Assembly (NCBI GenBank): GCA_021826695.1
Contig: JAKAYS010000009.1
Location: 1-41,660, forward strand
DNA from: Acidobacteriota bacterium
GTDB taxonomy: Bacteria; Acidobacteriota; Terriglobia; Terriglobales; Acidobacteriaceae
Reading direction: 5' to 3'
DNA: 41,660 nt
Position 1 is the stretch's first letter. Every line of letters starts with the position of its first letter. Below, piece after piece: positions 15,867-25,007 of the stretch. Both the position numbers and the translations under genes were made by a program. The notes below the pieces were generated by a model. The model had not been told where the DNA came from. It was given only the letters and a program-made list of their open reading frames with translations, and searched no databases.

Positions 15867-17042
15867 CTATTCGAGTGTCCGCTTCAACTGTCCGCAGGCG
15901 GCGTAGATGTCGCGTCCACGCGGACGGCGTAGAAAAGCGGGCACTCCGCTTGCAATGAGCTGTTTTTGAAATGCCGCGACATCTTCCGGCGTCGGCATCC
16001 GGTAGGGAATCTCCGGCCCAGGGTTCCAGACGATCAGGTTCACTTTGGCCTGCAAGTCTGAGCCGCGCAGCAATGTGGCCAGCTCCCGCGCATCTTCGCG
16101 GCGATCATTCACGCCGCCGAGCAGGACGTACTCAAACGTGACGCGCTCACGCGGGCGCAGCGGAATGGCCCGCATCGCTGCCAGCAGGTCGGCAATCTTC
16201 CACTTGCGGGTGATGGGCATCATCGCTTCGCGGATGGTGTCGTTCGGCGCATTCAGGCTCAGCGCGAGTTTAGGACGGAGCTTCTCCATCGCAAAACGCT
16301 CGATGCCCGGCAGAATGCCAGAGGTAGAGACCGTCATGCGCGACTCGGGAATGCCTACGCCTTCCACCAGTAGATGCACTGCGGCCATAAAGTTGTCGTA
16401 GTTCAGAAATGGCTCGCCCATGCCCATGAACACCAGGTTGATCCGATCACGGCCTATGCGCGCCTGATGGCGATTCAACACAGCTACGACCTGTCCGGCG
16501 ATTTCGCCCGCCGTCAGATTGCGCCTCACTCCCAACTTCGCTGTCAGGCAGAAGTGGCAGTTGACCGCGCAACCGACCTGGCTGGAAACGCAGATGGTCG
16601 CGCGGCGATAGGGAAGTGTTTCGCTTAATGTTGCACTTTGGGCAGCGGCCTCTTCACTGTCCGCGTCCGAGCCGTCGCCCATCTCGCCGTCATCGCCATT
16701 CGGCATCCAGACCGTCTCGACTGTTTCGCCATCGCCGCACGCGATCAAATAGCGCTCCGTTCCATCGCTCGACTTGAATGTCTGCGCAATCTTCGGCAGG
16801 CCAATGGAGTAGCCAGCGGCTGTAAGTCGATTGCGAACGGAAAGTGGCAGCGAAGTGATTTCCTCCAAAGTAGAGACGCGCTTCTTGTAGAGGGCGTGCC
16901 AGATTTGTCGCGGACGGTACGACTCTAATGTAAAGCTTTTAATAATTTCTTCAAGTTGTTGCAATTCAACGCCGAATAGAGGCATCATCGTATTTTCGAC
17001 GATGGCGGGAGAATTTTGATCGAACTGTGGAAAACTTGTCAT
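15867..17042 (-). CDS. rlmN: 23S rRNA (adenine(2503)-C(2))-methyltransferase RlmN
   Basis: A radical-SAM enzyme that methylates C2 of A2503 in 23S rRNA (and A37 of some tRNAs). The cluster motif CAVNCHFC (C158, C162, C165), the upstream C151 in CVSSQVGC and the C-terminal methyl-carrying cysteine in YAACGQLKRTLE are all present. N-terminal features are FTLESYRPRQIWHALYKKRV and EITSLPLSVRNRL; GMGEPFLNYDNF and FEYVLLGGVNDRREDA complete the fold. An acidic, low-complexity insertion of about 30 residues (roughly 115-145) precedes the cluster domain and is longer than in E. coli or B. subtilis. Divergent from the M16 peptidase gene across 82 bases. Confidence 0.95.
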   Translation of the reverse strand: MTSFPQFDQNSPAIVENTMMPLFGVELQQLEEIIKSFTLESYRPRQIWHALYKKRVSTLEEITSLPLSVRNRLTAAGYSIGLPKIAQTFKSSDGTERYLIACGDGETVETVWMPNGDDGEMGDGSDADSEEAAAQSATLSETLPYRRATICVSSQVGCAVNCHFCLTAKLGVRRNLTAGEIAGQVVAVLNRHQARIGRDRINLVFMGMGEPFLNYDNFMAAVHLLVEGVGIPESRMTVSTSGILPGIERFAMEKLRPKLALSLNAPNDTIREAMMPITRKWKIADLLAAMRAIPLRPRERVTFEYVLLGGVNDRREDARELATLLRGSDLQAKVNLIVWNPGPEIPYRMPTPEDVAAFQKQLIASGVPAFLRRPRGRDIYAACGQLKRTLE

Positions 17043-17124
17043 CTAATGTGGATAACTGCTTACGAAACTATACGTTGGGCGTGGCCCGGCACGCTCCCCC
17101 AGTCTGTGAAAAAATTATAGACAG

Positions 17125-18468
17125 ATGAGTACAACCTACATGTCGCAGGATACTACGCGCTTCAGCACGCATGGCAACTCGCTGGACAGCGCTCAGAGCC
17201 GAAATATTCGTCGCACGCAACTGGACAATGGGCTGGTGATCCTCACCGAGCGCATGGAGCATGTCCGTTCCGTCTCGATGGGGGTTTGGGTCAAGACGGG
17301 TTCGCGGGATGAGCAGCCGGAGATCAATGGCGTCTCCCATTTCGTGGAGCACATGGTCTTCAAGGGGACGAAATCCCGGTCCGCGCAAAAGATTGCGCGC
17401 GAGGTGGACGCCATCGGCGGGAACCTGGACGCATTCACCAGCAAAGAAACGATCTGTTTCAACATGAAGGTGCTGGATGAGCATGTACCCAAGGCCCTCG
17501 ACGTGCTGACCGACCTGGTGATGCATCCGGTGTTCGCTCCGGAAGATATCGATCGCGAGTGCAAGGTGATCCTGGAAGAGATCAAAATGGATGAGGACAA
17601 TCCAGACATGCTGGTGCATGAGATCTTTACGCAGAGCTTCTGGAAGGATCATCCCCTGGGCAAACCAATACTGGGGACCCGCGAAACCGTGCGGCGCTTC
17701 GATCAGGGCACGCTGTTCGATTTTTATGGTGGGCGCTTTCAGGGCGGCAACATGATTTTTTCCGCCGCTGGCAATCTTGACCATGAAGCCTTTGTCCGGC
17801 AGGTGGCCGAGAAGCTGGCGCACCTTTCGGCGGTGCCTGCTGCATTGGGTCCGTTATCCGACCATCCTAAAGTGCATGCGCGCATTGTGTCGAAGCAGAA
17901 GAAATCGCTGGAGCAATTGCAGCTTTGCCTGGGAGTGCCGGCCCCGGCGGTGAATGATGAGCAACGCTATACCGCCGCGTTGTTGAACGCGATCCTCGGC
18001 GGCGGCATGAGTTCGCGGTTGTTCCAGAATGTGCGCGAAGATCGCGGTCTGGCCTATTCCATCTTCAGTGAGCTGAGTTCCTTCCGCGATACCGGCTCGC
18101 TGTGCGTGTATGCTGGCACTTCCGCGCAGAACGCGGAGCAGGTGATTCGCCTGACGGTGGAGGAATTTCGCCGCATCAAGGAGCAGGCTGTCCCCGAAGA
18201 AGAACTTCAACGGGCCAAAGACCAGTTGAAAGGCAACATTCTATTGAGCCTGGAAAGCTCGGGCGCGTTGATGTCGAATTTGGCGCGTCAGGAGATGTAC
18301 TTTCAGCGCTTCTACGCAGTGCCGGAGATTCTGGAAAAGGTCGCCAATGTGACCAGCGAAGACCTGATGCGTATGGCGCAACAGCTTTTTGTACCGGAGT
18401 CCGTTGCCGTGGCCATGCTGGGCAATTTAAATGGGCTGAAAGTAACACGCGATCATCTTGCCTGCTGA
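17125..18468 (+). CDS. M16-family zinc metallopeptidase (processing-peptidase-like)
   Basis: A 447-residue insulinase/M16 peptidase. The inverted zinc motif HxxEH is HFVEH (about residues 72-76) within NGVSHFVEHMVFKGTKSR, and a downstream EE pair (CKVILEEIKMDEDNP) carries the third ligand. The C-terminal inactive-type half has NAILGGGMSSRLFQNVREDRG and AYSIFSELSSFRDTGSL. It is close to the bacterial mitochondrial-processing-peptidase-like group encoded singly. There is no signal peptide, so a cytoplasmic location is likely. It directly precedes the pilus-like locus, with a 112-base gap before the pilin. Confidence 0.93.
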   Translation: MSTTYMSQDTTRFSTHGNSLDSAQSRNIRRTQLDNGLVILTERMEHVRSVSMGVWVKTGSRDEQPEINGVSHFVEHMVFKGTKSRSAQKIAREVDAIGGNLDAFTSKETICFNMKVLDEHVPKALDVLTDLVMHPVFAPEDIDRECKVILEEIKMDEDNPDMLVHEIFTQSFWKDHPLGKPILGTRETVRRFDQGTLFDFYGGRFQGGNMIFSAAGNLDHEAFVRQVAEKLAHLSAVPAALGPLSDHPKVHARIVSKQKKSLEQLQLCLGVPAPAVNDEQRYTAALLNAILGGGMSSRLFQNVREDRGLAYSIFSELSSFRDTGSLCVYAGTSAQNAEQVIRLTVEEFRRIKEQAVPEEELQRAKDQLKGNILLSLESSGALMSNLARQEMYFQRFYAVPEILEKVANVTSEDLMRMAQQLFVPESVAVAMLGNLNGLKVTRDHLAC

Positions 18469-18580
18469 TGCAATTCTCCTGATACATTAAGGTGTTGCTC
18501 AGGCAATCGTCGAACAACTCACGTACGATTTCCAGGCAAGGGAATTCCGGGCAAGTACTTACGGGTCAGGATGAGACTTC

Positions 18581-19144
18581 ATGCATACATCTGTTGAGAT
18601 ATTTACTGGCAAACTTGAAAAGCACACTAAGGCTGGCCGAAAGCTGCAAGCAGGGTTTACCTTGCAGGCCGGTTTTACTTTGATGGAACTGCTCATCGTC
18701 ATGTCGGTCATCCTGATCCTGATGGCCGTCGTGATTCCGAACTTCATGAACATGCGCAGCCAGGCCAATGAGACTGCGGCGATGGAGGAACTTCGCACCT
18801 TGAACAGCGCGGAGATACAGTATCAGACAAATTATCCCGCCAACGGATTTGCCTGCAATCTGGCGCAACTTGGCGGCGATCCGAAATCGGGTCCGCCGAG
18901 TCCGCAGGCCGCGCAGTTGATTCCTTCCGACCTGGCGGCGGGATATAAGAGCGGCTACAACTTTGCTGTGACCAATTGCACCAAGGTCACGGTAAATAAT
19001 CATGATGTGTACACATCGTTTGAAATCACGGCGGTGCCCCAAGCTGTGGGCAAGACCGGCCATCGTGGATTCTGCCTGGATCAGGCAGGCGAGATAAGTT
19101 CCGATCCAAGCGGTGGAACGAACTGCACGCAGCCGATTCAGTAA
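18581..19144 (+). CDS. Type IV pilin-like protein with duplicated prepilin cleavage motif
   Basis: A 187-residue prepilin. The leader ends in LQAGFTL-QAGFTLMELL: the second copy has the canonical Gly-Phe cleavage site (G31/F32) with Glu at mature position 5, followed by a hydrophobic helix (LLIVMSVILILMAVVIPNFM). The first copy (G25/F26) lacks that Glu. The mature domain has ANETAAMEELRTLNSAEIQYQ, typical of Acidobacteriota pilins, and four cysteines (FACNL, TNCTK, GFCLD, TNCTQ) that may form two disulfides. CAGGATGAG sits five bases before the ATG. It heads the assembly locus, so it is a likely substrate of the downstream machinery; pseudopilin is an alternative. Confidence 0.88.
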   Translation: MHTSVEIFTGKLEKHTKAGRKLQAGFTLQAGFTLMELLIVMSVILILMAVVIPNFMNMRSQANETAAMEELRTLNSAEIQYQTNYPANGFACNLAQLGGDPKSGPPSPQAAQLIPSDLAAGYKSGYNFAVTNCTKVTVNNHDVYTSFEITAVPQAVGKTGHRGFCLDQAGEISSDPSGGTNCTQPIQ

Positions 19145-19206
19145 GACGCTTGTACCGTCAGCATTGCTTTCTGGAGATATACATCTCAGGGAACTACACA
19201 CCCTTC

Positions 19207-19878
19207 ATGACGCGCTTCCCACATCGGTGGGTACTTCTATTGCTGTTTGGCGGGTTATTCGCCGCAGGGTCTGGCGTTGCCCAACCAACCCTCACCGCGC
19301 CCTCTCTTGCGGAATTGGCGAAGCGCCTGGACGCACACTATAACCATCTGCACAGCCTCAGCGTCCAATTTTCTGAAACGTATCGTGGCATGGGCATGGA
19401 GCGTACCGAGCGTGGCGCGCTGTTGCTGGCCAAGCCTGGGCGGATGCGCTGGAGTTATACCCAGCCTGCGGGCAAGCTGTTTGTGATGGACGGAAAATCC
19501 GCCTACTCCTATACGCCGGGCGATGCACAGGCACAGCGCTATCCGGCAAAGCAACTGGATGATTTTCGCTCGCCGCTGCGCTTTCTGCTGGGCCATACGC
19601 AGATACAAAAAGAACTGCTGCACCTTACGATGACGCCAGATGGCCCCGATTTTCGACTAAGCGGTGCGCCTCGTGGAATGGAGCAGCGCGTATCTACCGT
19701 GGAACTTACCGTCACTGCCGAAGGAATCATCGAGGCCATGCGCTGGAAAGAGACCGATGGAGCAACCACGGAATTTCGTTTGACGGATGAGCGGCCGAAT
19801 CCGCATTTGGGCCCGCAAACGTTCGTATTTCAGCCGCCCAAAGGCGTGGTGGTTGTGAATGGCTTGGCTCCGATTTAG
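19207..19878 (+). CDS. LolA-like outer-membrane lipoprotein carrier protein
   Basis: A 223-residue periplasmic protein. The signal peptide (MTRFPHRWVLLLLFGG..AAGSGVAQ) starts at the ATG at 19207; an in-frame TTG at 19150 would add 19 residues ahead of it and is less likely. LolA features are LAKRLDAHYNHLHSLSVQFSE, RGALLLAKPGRMRWSYTQP, LFVMDGKSAYSYTP and a C-terminal KETDGATTEFRLTD stretch. LolA shuttles lipoproteins from the LolCDE complex to the outer membrane. Its place between the pilin and the assembly ATPase genes suggests a specialised role in this locus. Confidence 0.82.
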   Translation: MTRFPHRWVLLLLFGGLFAAGSGVAQPTLTAPSLAELAKRLDAHYNHLHSLSVQFSETYRGMGMERTERGALLLAKPGRMRWSYTQPAGKLFVMDGKSAYSYTPGDAQAQRYPAKQLDDFRSPLRFLLGHTQIQKELLHLTMTPDGPDFRLSGAPRGMEQRVSTVELTVTAEGIIEAMRWKETDGATTEFRLTDERPNPHLGPQTFVFQPPKGVVVVNGLAPI

Positions 19879-20064
19879 GTCCTGGGCCTGATGAAAACGG
19901 TTTACAAATCGCTGGATGTCTCATCCTCTTCACGGGAAGGATGGAAATTCCCGCAAGCACAGTGGTCGAGACGCCTGTTTCGAAATATGCATCCCACCCT
20001 TCGCATGAGATCGCGAAGGATGGGGCAACCGGCGGTCATCGTGTACCGAAGGGCCAGACACAAT

Positions 20065-21198
20065 ATGCGGCAAAAATTGCTTCCGCGAATCGGTTGTGGT
20101 GTAGCTTTTGTTTTGTTGTTGGGCACTGTAACACTGGCCCACGCGCAATGGCAGATGCAGACCAGCGGCACGAGTGCGAGTCTGCGCGGTATTCATGCGG
20201 TGGATGCAATGGATGCCTGGGCCAGCGGCGCGGGTGGGACAATCGTTCGCACAGAAGACGGCGGCCAGCACTGGCAGGCCTGCTCCGTGCCTCAAGGCGC
20301 TGAGAGGCTGGATTTCCGCAGCATTTGGGCGTGGGACACGCAGCACGCCATGGCGATGTCGAGCGGCCCAGGAAAGCAGTCCCGCCTCTACAGTACCCAC
20401 GATGGTTGCCGGACATGGAGGCTGGTCTTCACCAATCCCGATGCCGACGGATTCTGGGATGGCCTGCAATTCGATGGAACGCGGTTTGGCGTGGTCCTCG
20501 GCGACCCAGTTCACGGCAGCTTCACGCTTTTTGCGACCTATGATGGTGGAAACCATTGGACGCGCCAGCTCGATCCATGTCTGCGAACGATGGAGGCGCA
20601 GCAGGGAGCATTTGCCGCCAGCAATCAGTCGATGGACGTGCTTCCCATTCGCAAGGTAGGCGATCCAGCAGGTTCAGCCACGGACCATCAGGTCTGGTTT
20701 GGCGCCAGCGGCGGCTGGCTGTATAGCTTGCAACTGACGCCGCTGCGCATGATCGACGCGCAGAGTGGATGTGTCCATCTACAGCCGTTGTCCGCGCTGC
20801 ATGGTGACGGCGCGGGAATTTTTGCCGTCGCGTTCCATGACGGCGACAACGGCGTGGCCGTGGGTGGAGACTATACTATGCCACGAAGCGGAGACGATAG
20901 TGCCGCCTACACTACAGATGGCAAAGTCTGGCATGTGGCCCAGGGGCCTCCCGCAGGCTATCGTTCGACGGTGGCATGGAATGAGGGCGAGCAAGCCTGG
21001 ATCGCCGCGGGACCGACCGGAAGCGATATTTCCCATGATGGCGGCAAGACCTGGAAGCCTTTAGATCGCGGGAATTGGAACGCTTTGGGTCTTCCGTTTA
21101 TCGTCGGGCCGGACGGGCGCATTGCAAGACTGATATCGTGGGGTCAGCTACGTGCTAACAATGGCATACCAGGAAATAAACTGCGCAGACTGCGCTAA
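20065..21198 (+). CDS. Exported BNR/Ycf48-like beta-propeller protein
   Basis: About 377 residues from the ATG at 20065, which gives a clean signal peptide (MRQKLLPRIGCGVAFVLLLG..LAHAQ). The mature part carries BNR/Asp-box motifs: RTEDGGQHWQA, STHDGCRTWRLV, ATYDGGNHWTRQL and SHDGGKTWKPL. These build a WD40/YVTN-type propeller as in Ycf48-like photosystem assembly factors and sialidase-like proteins, but sialidase catalytic residues are not recognised. The frame extends upstream to 19891 without a signal peptide at that end. The role in the pilus locus is unknown; it might be a periplasmic assembly factor. Confidence 0.75.
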   Translation: MRQKLLPRIGCGVAFVLLLGTVTLAHAQWQMQTSGTSASLRGIHAVDAMDAWASGAGGTIVRTEDGGQHWQACSVPQGAERLDFRSIWAWDTQHAMAMSSGPGKQSRLYSTHDGCRTWRLVFTNPDADGFWDGLQFDGTRFGVVLGDPVHGSFTLFATYDGGNHWTRQLDPCLRTMEAQQGAFAASNQSMDVLPIRKVGDPAGSATDHQVWFGASGGWLYSLQLTPLRMIDAQSGCVHLQPLSALHGDGAGIFAVAFHDGDNGVAVGGDYTMPRSGDDSAAYTTDGKVWHVAQGPPAGYRSTVAWNEGEQAWIAAGPTGSDISHDGGKTWKPLDRGNWNALGLPFIVGPDGRIARLISWGQLRANNGIPGNKLRRLR

Positions 21199-21208
21199 GG
21201 ATTGAACG

Positions 21209-22414
21209 TTGGCAGAATACATCGCTAAAGTTGCGGATGAGCGTGGACACGTGCAGGAGAACGTCCACCTGGCGAATTCGGCGGAAGAACTTCGCCAGCG
21301 GTTCGCGCAGTCCGGACACTTCGTGTACTGGGTCAAGCCCAAGGGGATCGCGGGGAAGGCTGGCGTTTCCAAACGGGTCAAGCTGGAGCCATTCCTCATT
21401 TTCAACCAGCAGTTTTTAACGCTGATCCGCGCGGGCCTGCCTATTTTGTCCTCAGTGGACCTGCTGGCCAAGCGGCAGAAGGCCGCGGGCCTTCGCGCCC
21501 AACTGGAAGATGTCGCTGTGCGGGTGCGGACGGGGCAATCGCTCTCCGAAGCCTTTGAGTCCCAGGGTGGATTTCCTGTCATCTATACCACTTCGCTCCA
21601 GGCTGGGGAGCGTTCCGGCAATCTGGAAGAAGTGCTTACCCGTTATTTATCTTTCCAGCGGATCGCGCTCACTTTCCGCAAAAAATTGATTGCGTCTCTC
21701 TTTTATCCGGTCCTGCTGGTCATCATGGTCACGGCGCTTTTCATTTTTCTTATCAGCTTTGTGGTGCCGCGCTTTGCCGCGCTCTATGACCAGATTGGCA
21801 CCAAGCTGCCTGCGATCACGGTATTCATGCTGGCGCTGGGGAAAAACTCTCAGGAATATATGCCCTATCTGCTGGTAGGCGCAGCGGCCCTCGCCTATGG
21901 CATCTTTCGCTGGAGCCGGACCGATGGCGGCGCCAACAGCATCGATAGCATGCGCATTGCGATGCCAATCTTCGGCGGCATCTGGGTCAAGTATCAAGTT
22001 GCCTTGTTTGCGCGTACTTTGTCCACGCTGCTTTCCGGCGGCCTGCCCCTGGTGCCGTCGCTCGAAACGGCTGCGAGATCGATTGGTAGCCGCCGCCTGA
22101 GTCAGGCGGTACTCAAGTGCGTTGGCAGCGTCCGCGAGGGCAAAGGACTGGCCACCAGCCTGAACAGCACGAAAATCTTTCCAGAGCTTTCGATTGAAAT
22201 GATCGAGGTCGGCGAAGCGACTGGAGCGTTGCCGGGCATGTTGAATTCCGTGGCGGAGTTTTTTGAGGAAGATGTGCAGACCGCTTTGACCGCCGCGTTG
22301 TCCTTGATTGAACCGGCGATTTTAATTGTGATGGGTGGTGTCGTCGTCACCATCATGATCGCGCTGTATTTGCCGATCTTCAGCCTCGGCGCAGCCGGAG
22401 TAGTACAGCACTAA
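21209..22414 (+). CDS. Type II secretion/type IV pilus inner-membrane platform protein (GspF/PilC family)
   Basis: A 401-residue platform protein. Two T2SSF domains are visible: FLIFNQQFLTLIRAGLPILS..QAGERSGNLEEVL in the first and ALFARTLSTLLSGGLPLVPS..EVGEATGALPGMLN in the second. Transmembrane helices lie at the centre (LFYPVLLVIMVTALFIFLIS, split from FVV) and at the C-terminus (AILIVMGGVVVTIMIALYLP). It anchors the assembly ATPase on the inner membrane. The start is a TTG at 21209 preceded by AAGGA. The next gene follows after 22 bases. Confidence 0.93.
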   Translation: MAEYIAKVADERGHVQENVHLANSAEELRQRFAQSGHFVYWVKPKGIAGKAGVSKRVKLEPFLIFNQQFLTLIRAGLPILSSVDLLAKRQKAAGLRAQLEDVAVRVRTGQSLSEAFESQGGFPVIYTTSLQAGERSGNLEEVLTRYLSFQRIALTFRKKLIASLFYPVLLVIMVTALFIFLISFVVPRFAALYDQIGTKLPAITVFMLALGKNSQEYMPYLLVGAAALAYGIFRWSRTDGGANSIDSMRIAMPIFGGIWVKYQVALFARTLSTLLSGGLPLVPSLETAARSIGSRRLSQAVLKCVGSVREGKGLATSLNSTKIFPELSIEMIEVGEATGALPGMLNSVAEFFEEDVQTALTAALSLIEPAILIVMGGVVVTIMIALYLPIFSLGAAGVVQH

Positions 22415-22436
22415 CAGTATGGGTAAGGAGAACATC

Positions 22437-24071
22437 ATGGCGGACGTTGTAGTGATTCCGAATGCAAAACTTTCAATCGGCGATGAGACGGCGCAAGCTA
22501 AAGCCATGGCCGCGCGCTATCGCTGCGAGTTTGTCGACCTGAGAAATTTCCGCATTCAGCATGATCTGTTTCGCAGCGTCCCGGTCGACATCATGTTCCG
22601 CTACAACTTTGTTCCGTTGGAGCAGACGGAGACCCGGCTGGTGATTGCCGTCAGCGATCCCAGCCGTTTGATGGTCATGGATGAAATTGCCGGTCTGCTT
22701 GGCCAAAAAATTACCGTGCGGGTCGCTACGCTCAGCCAGATCACCGATCTGTTGAAGAAGACGGAGCAGTCGCAGCGCGTGCTGGACGAAGCGACGGAGG
22801 GCCTGACCTTCGATGTGCTTTCCTCCGAGGACAACGCGGACGAAACACTGTCGATTGAAAAGCTGACCTCTGAAGAAGACATTAGTCCGATCATCCGGCT
22901 TGTAGACACCATGGTTTTTACCGCGCTCGAAAGGAGGGCCAGCGATATTCACCTGGAGACCTTCGACGACAGTCTGCTGGTGAAGTACCGCATTGACGGT
23001 GTGCTGCAACACGCCATGGCGCCGATTGCGCGGGAGCACCATCAGACCATCCTGTCGCGCATCAAGGTGATGAGCGAACTGGACATCGCCGAGCGCCGCG
23101 TGCCGCAGGACGGCCGCTTTCGCGTGCGATATAAAGGCCGCCTGATCGATTTTCGCGTCTCCATCATGCCGACGGTGCATGGCGAAAATGCCGTTCTTCG
23201 TGTGCTTGATAAAGAATCGATGAGCGAGAAGTTCAGCCAACTCACGCTCGACGTGGTGGGATTCGCAGAGGACGATCTGTTTCGTTTCCGTCGATATATT
23301 CGCGAGCCCTATGGCATGGTGCTGGTGACGGGGCCGACCGGTTCCGGCAAAACGACAACTCTTTACGCGGCGTTGAATGAAATCAAAAGCGATGAGGACA
23401 AGATCATCACCATTGAAGATCCTGTGGAGTATCAGATTCGCGGCATCACGCAGATTCCTGTCAACGAGAAAAAGGGACTGACGTTTGCGCGCGGCCTGCG
23501 TTCCATCCTGCGTCACGACCCGGACAAAATTCTGGTCGGAGAAATCCGCGATCAGGAGACGGCGCAGATTGCCATCAACTCTGCGCTCACCGGCCACCTC
23601 GTTTTCACGACAGTCCACGCCAACAATGTCGTCGATGTCCTGGGCCGCTTCCTCAACATGGGCGTCGAGCCGTACAATTTTGTCTCCGCGCTGAATTGCA
23701 TTCTGGCGCAGCGCCTGGTCCGTATGATTTGCGAGGACTGCAAGCGCCCGGTGGCTTACGATCGCGAAGTTTTGCTGAACAGCGGCCTGGATTTGGAAGA
23801 ATGGTCCGGATTCACTTTTTATGAAGGAGCGGGATGCATCGAATGCGGTGGCACAGGGTATCGTGGCCGTACCGCAATCCATGAATTACTGGAACTGAAC
23901 GACAGAATCCGCGAAATCATTCTTGAGAAAAAGCCTGCTTCGGAAGTCCGCAAAGCAGCCAGGCATGAAGGAATGTCATTTCTCCGGGAATCCGCATTGC
24001 AGCGGGTCCGCAAAGGCCTGACCACGCTGAAAGAAATCAATAAAGTGACCTTTATCGAAGCGGCACGGTAA
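22437..24071 (+). CDS. GspE/PilB-type secretion or pilus assembly ATPase
   Basis: A 544-residue hexameric ATPase that powers pilin or pseudopilin polymerisation. The N-terminal MshEN-like domain (about 1-130) includes YNFVPLEQTETRLVIAVSDP. The core has Walker A GPTGSGKTTTLYA near residue 297, the Asp box TIEDPVEYQIRGITQIP, Walker B RSILRHDPDKILVGEIRDQE and the His box GHLVFTTVHANN. A tetracysteine zinc site (CEDC near 431, CIEC near 466) marks extension ATPases of the PilB/GspE type; PilT-type retraction ATPases lack it. The ATG at 22437 follows AAGGAG by six bases. pilM follows after nine bases. Confidence 0.95.
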   Translation: MADVVVIPNAKLSIGDETAQAKAMAARYRCEFVDLRNFRIQHDLFRSVPVDIMFRYNFVPLEQTETRLVIAVSDPSRLMVMDEIAGLLGQKITVRVATLSQITDLLKKTEQSQRVLDEATEGLTFDVLSSEDNADETLSIEKLTSEEDISPIIRLVDTMVFTALERRASDIHLETFDDSLLVKYRIDGVLQHAMAPIAREHHQTILSRIKVMSELDIAERRVPQDGRFRVRYKGRLIDFRVSIMPTVHGENAVLRVLDKESMSEKFSQLTLDVVGFAEDDLFRFRRYIREPYGMVLVTGPTGSGKTTTLYAALNEIKSDEDKIITIEDPVEYQIRGITQIPVNEKKGLTFARGLRSILRHDPDKILVGEIRDQETAQIAINSALTGHLVFTTVHANNVVDVLGRFLNMGVEPYNFVSALNCILAQRLVRMICEDCKRPVAYDREVLLNSGLDLEEWSGFTFYEGAGCIECGGTGYRGRTAIHELLELNDRIREIILEKKPASEVRKAARHEGMSFLRESALQRVRKGLTTLKEINKVTFIEAAR

Positions 24072-24080
24072 GCTAAGAGA

Positions 24081-25007
24081 ATGCGCCTTTTCCCAACCTC
24101 ACTGCAATCGGCAGCGCGTCCGCGGCTGGCCTGCGAAATCGCGCCTGACGGAATCCTCGCGGCTGGCTCCCCATCCATGGAGTCTCCACTGAGCGCGACC
24201 GCCTTCGTCCCGCTGCAGGAGGGCATGATCGCGGCAGGTTTGACGACGCCGGTGTTCCTTGACCGCGACGCCGCTTTTACTTCCCTGAAAAGCGCACTCG
24301 ACGCCGTCGAGATGCGCGGACGGAACTGGACCCTGATTCTTCCCGATGCCTGCACCCGCGTACTATTGCTGGATTTCGATACCTTGCCGACAAAATCTCA
24401 TGAGGTGCTGCCGCTGGTCCGTTTTCGTTTGCGCCGCCTTGTTCCTTTCGATGTCGATACCGCGGCGGTTTCTTTTCAGCTATTGAAGTCCTCAAGTCCG
24501 GACAATGGGAATGCTCCCGTGCAGGTGATTGCCGCCGCCATGCCCGCTGAGGTGAGAGTGGAATTTGAGTCCTTGATGCGCAGCGCAGAACGGGAACCGG
24601 GGATTTTGCTGCCAGCAACTCTGGCTGCGCTGGCTGCCTTACCCGATACAGGCTCGCACCTGCTGGTGCATACTGGGTTGCACTCGATGACGACTGCCAT
24701 TACCCGAGACGGGGAACTGATACTGTACCGTAGAACGGAACACTCCGAAACGGAGCCGGGAGAGATGGCGCAGGCCGTCCTCGTTGCCGCTGCGTACTAT
24801 GAGGACACATTGCATACGCAACTGGAAGAAGTCTGGGTGGCGGGCTTTGAAACTCCAGAGCAACTGCGGACACATTTGGAAGTGGATGGCGCCTGGCAGA
24901 TTCCGCTGCGCAGCTTAGTGAATTCCGAGGCATTTTCCGCGCAAGCCATGCCCGGCAAGGTAGCGGCCAGCCGCTTCACCAGCGTAGTGGGGGCGCTTCG
25001 CGGCTAA
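24081..25007 (+). CDS. PilM-like actin-fold pilus assembly protein
   Basis: A 308-residue cytoplasmic protein. The pattern LILPDACTRVLLLDFDTLPTK, then EVLPLVRFRLRRLVPFDVDT and VQVIAAAMPAEV, matches the PilM/GspL actin-like fold that binds the N-terminal tail of PilN. The nucleotide-binding residues look degenerate compared with classical PilM, and the N-terminal PilM motif is weak. The order ATPase, PilM, PilN, PilO supports the call. Its TAA stop shares one base with the start of the next gene (TAATG), so translation is coupled. Confidence 0.75.
   Translation: MRLFPTSLQSAARPRLACEIAPDGILAAGSPSMESPLSATAFVPLQEGMIAAGLTTPVFLDRDAAFTSLKSALDAVEMRGRNWTLILPDACTRVLLLDFDTLPTKSHEVLPLVRFRLRRLVPFDVDTAAVSFQLLKSSSPDNGNAPVQVIAAAMPAEVRVEFESLMRSAEREPGILLPATLAALAALPDTGSHLLVHTGLHSMTTAITRDGELILYRRTEHSETEPGEMAQAVLVAAAYYEDTLHTQLEEVWVAGFETPEQLRTHLEVDGAWQIPLRSLVNSEAFSAQAMPGKVAASRFTSVVGALRG

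Noticed and set aside
22473-23882. 469-codon minus-strand open frame
   Set aside because: Antisense to the GspE/PilB ATPase, whose motifs are unambiguous.
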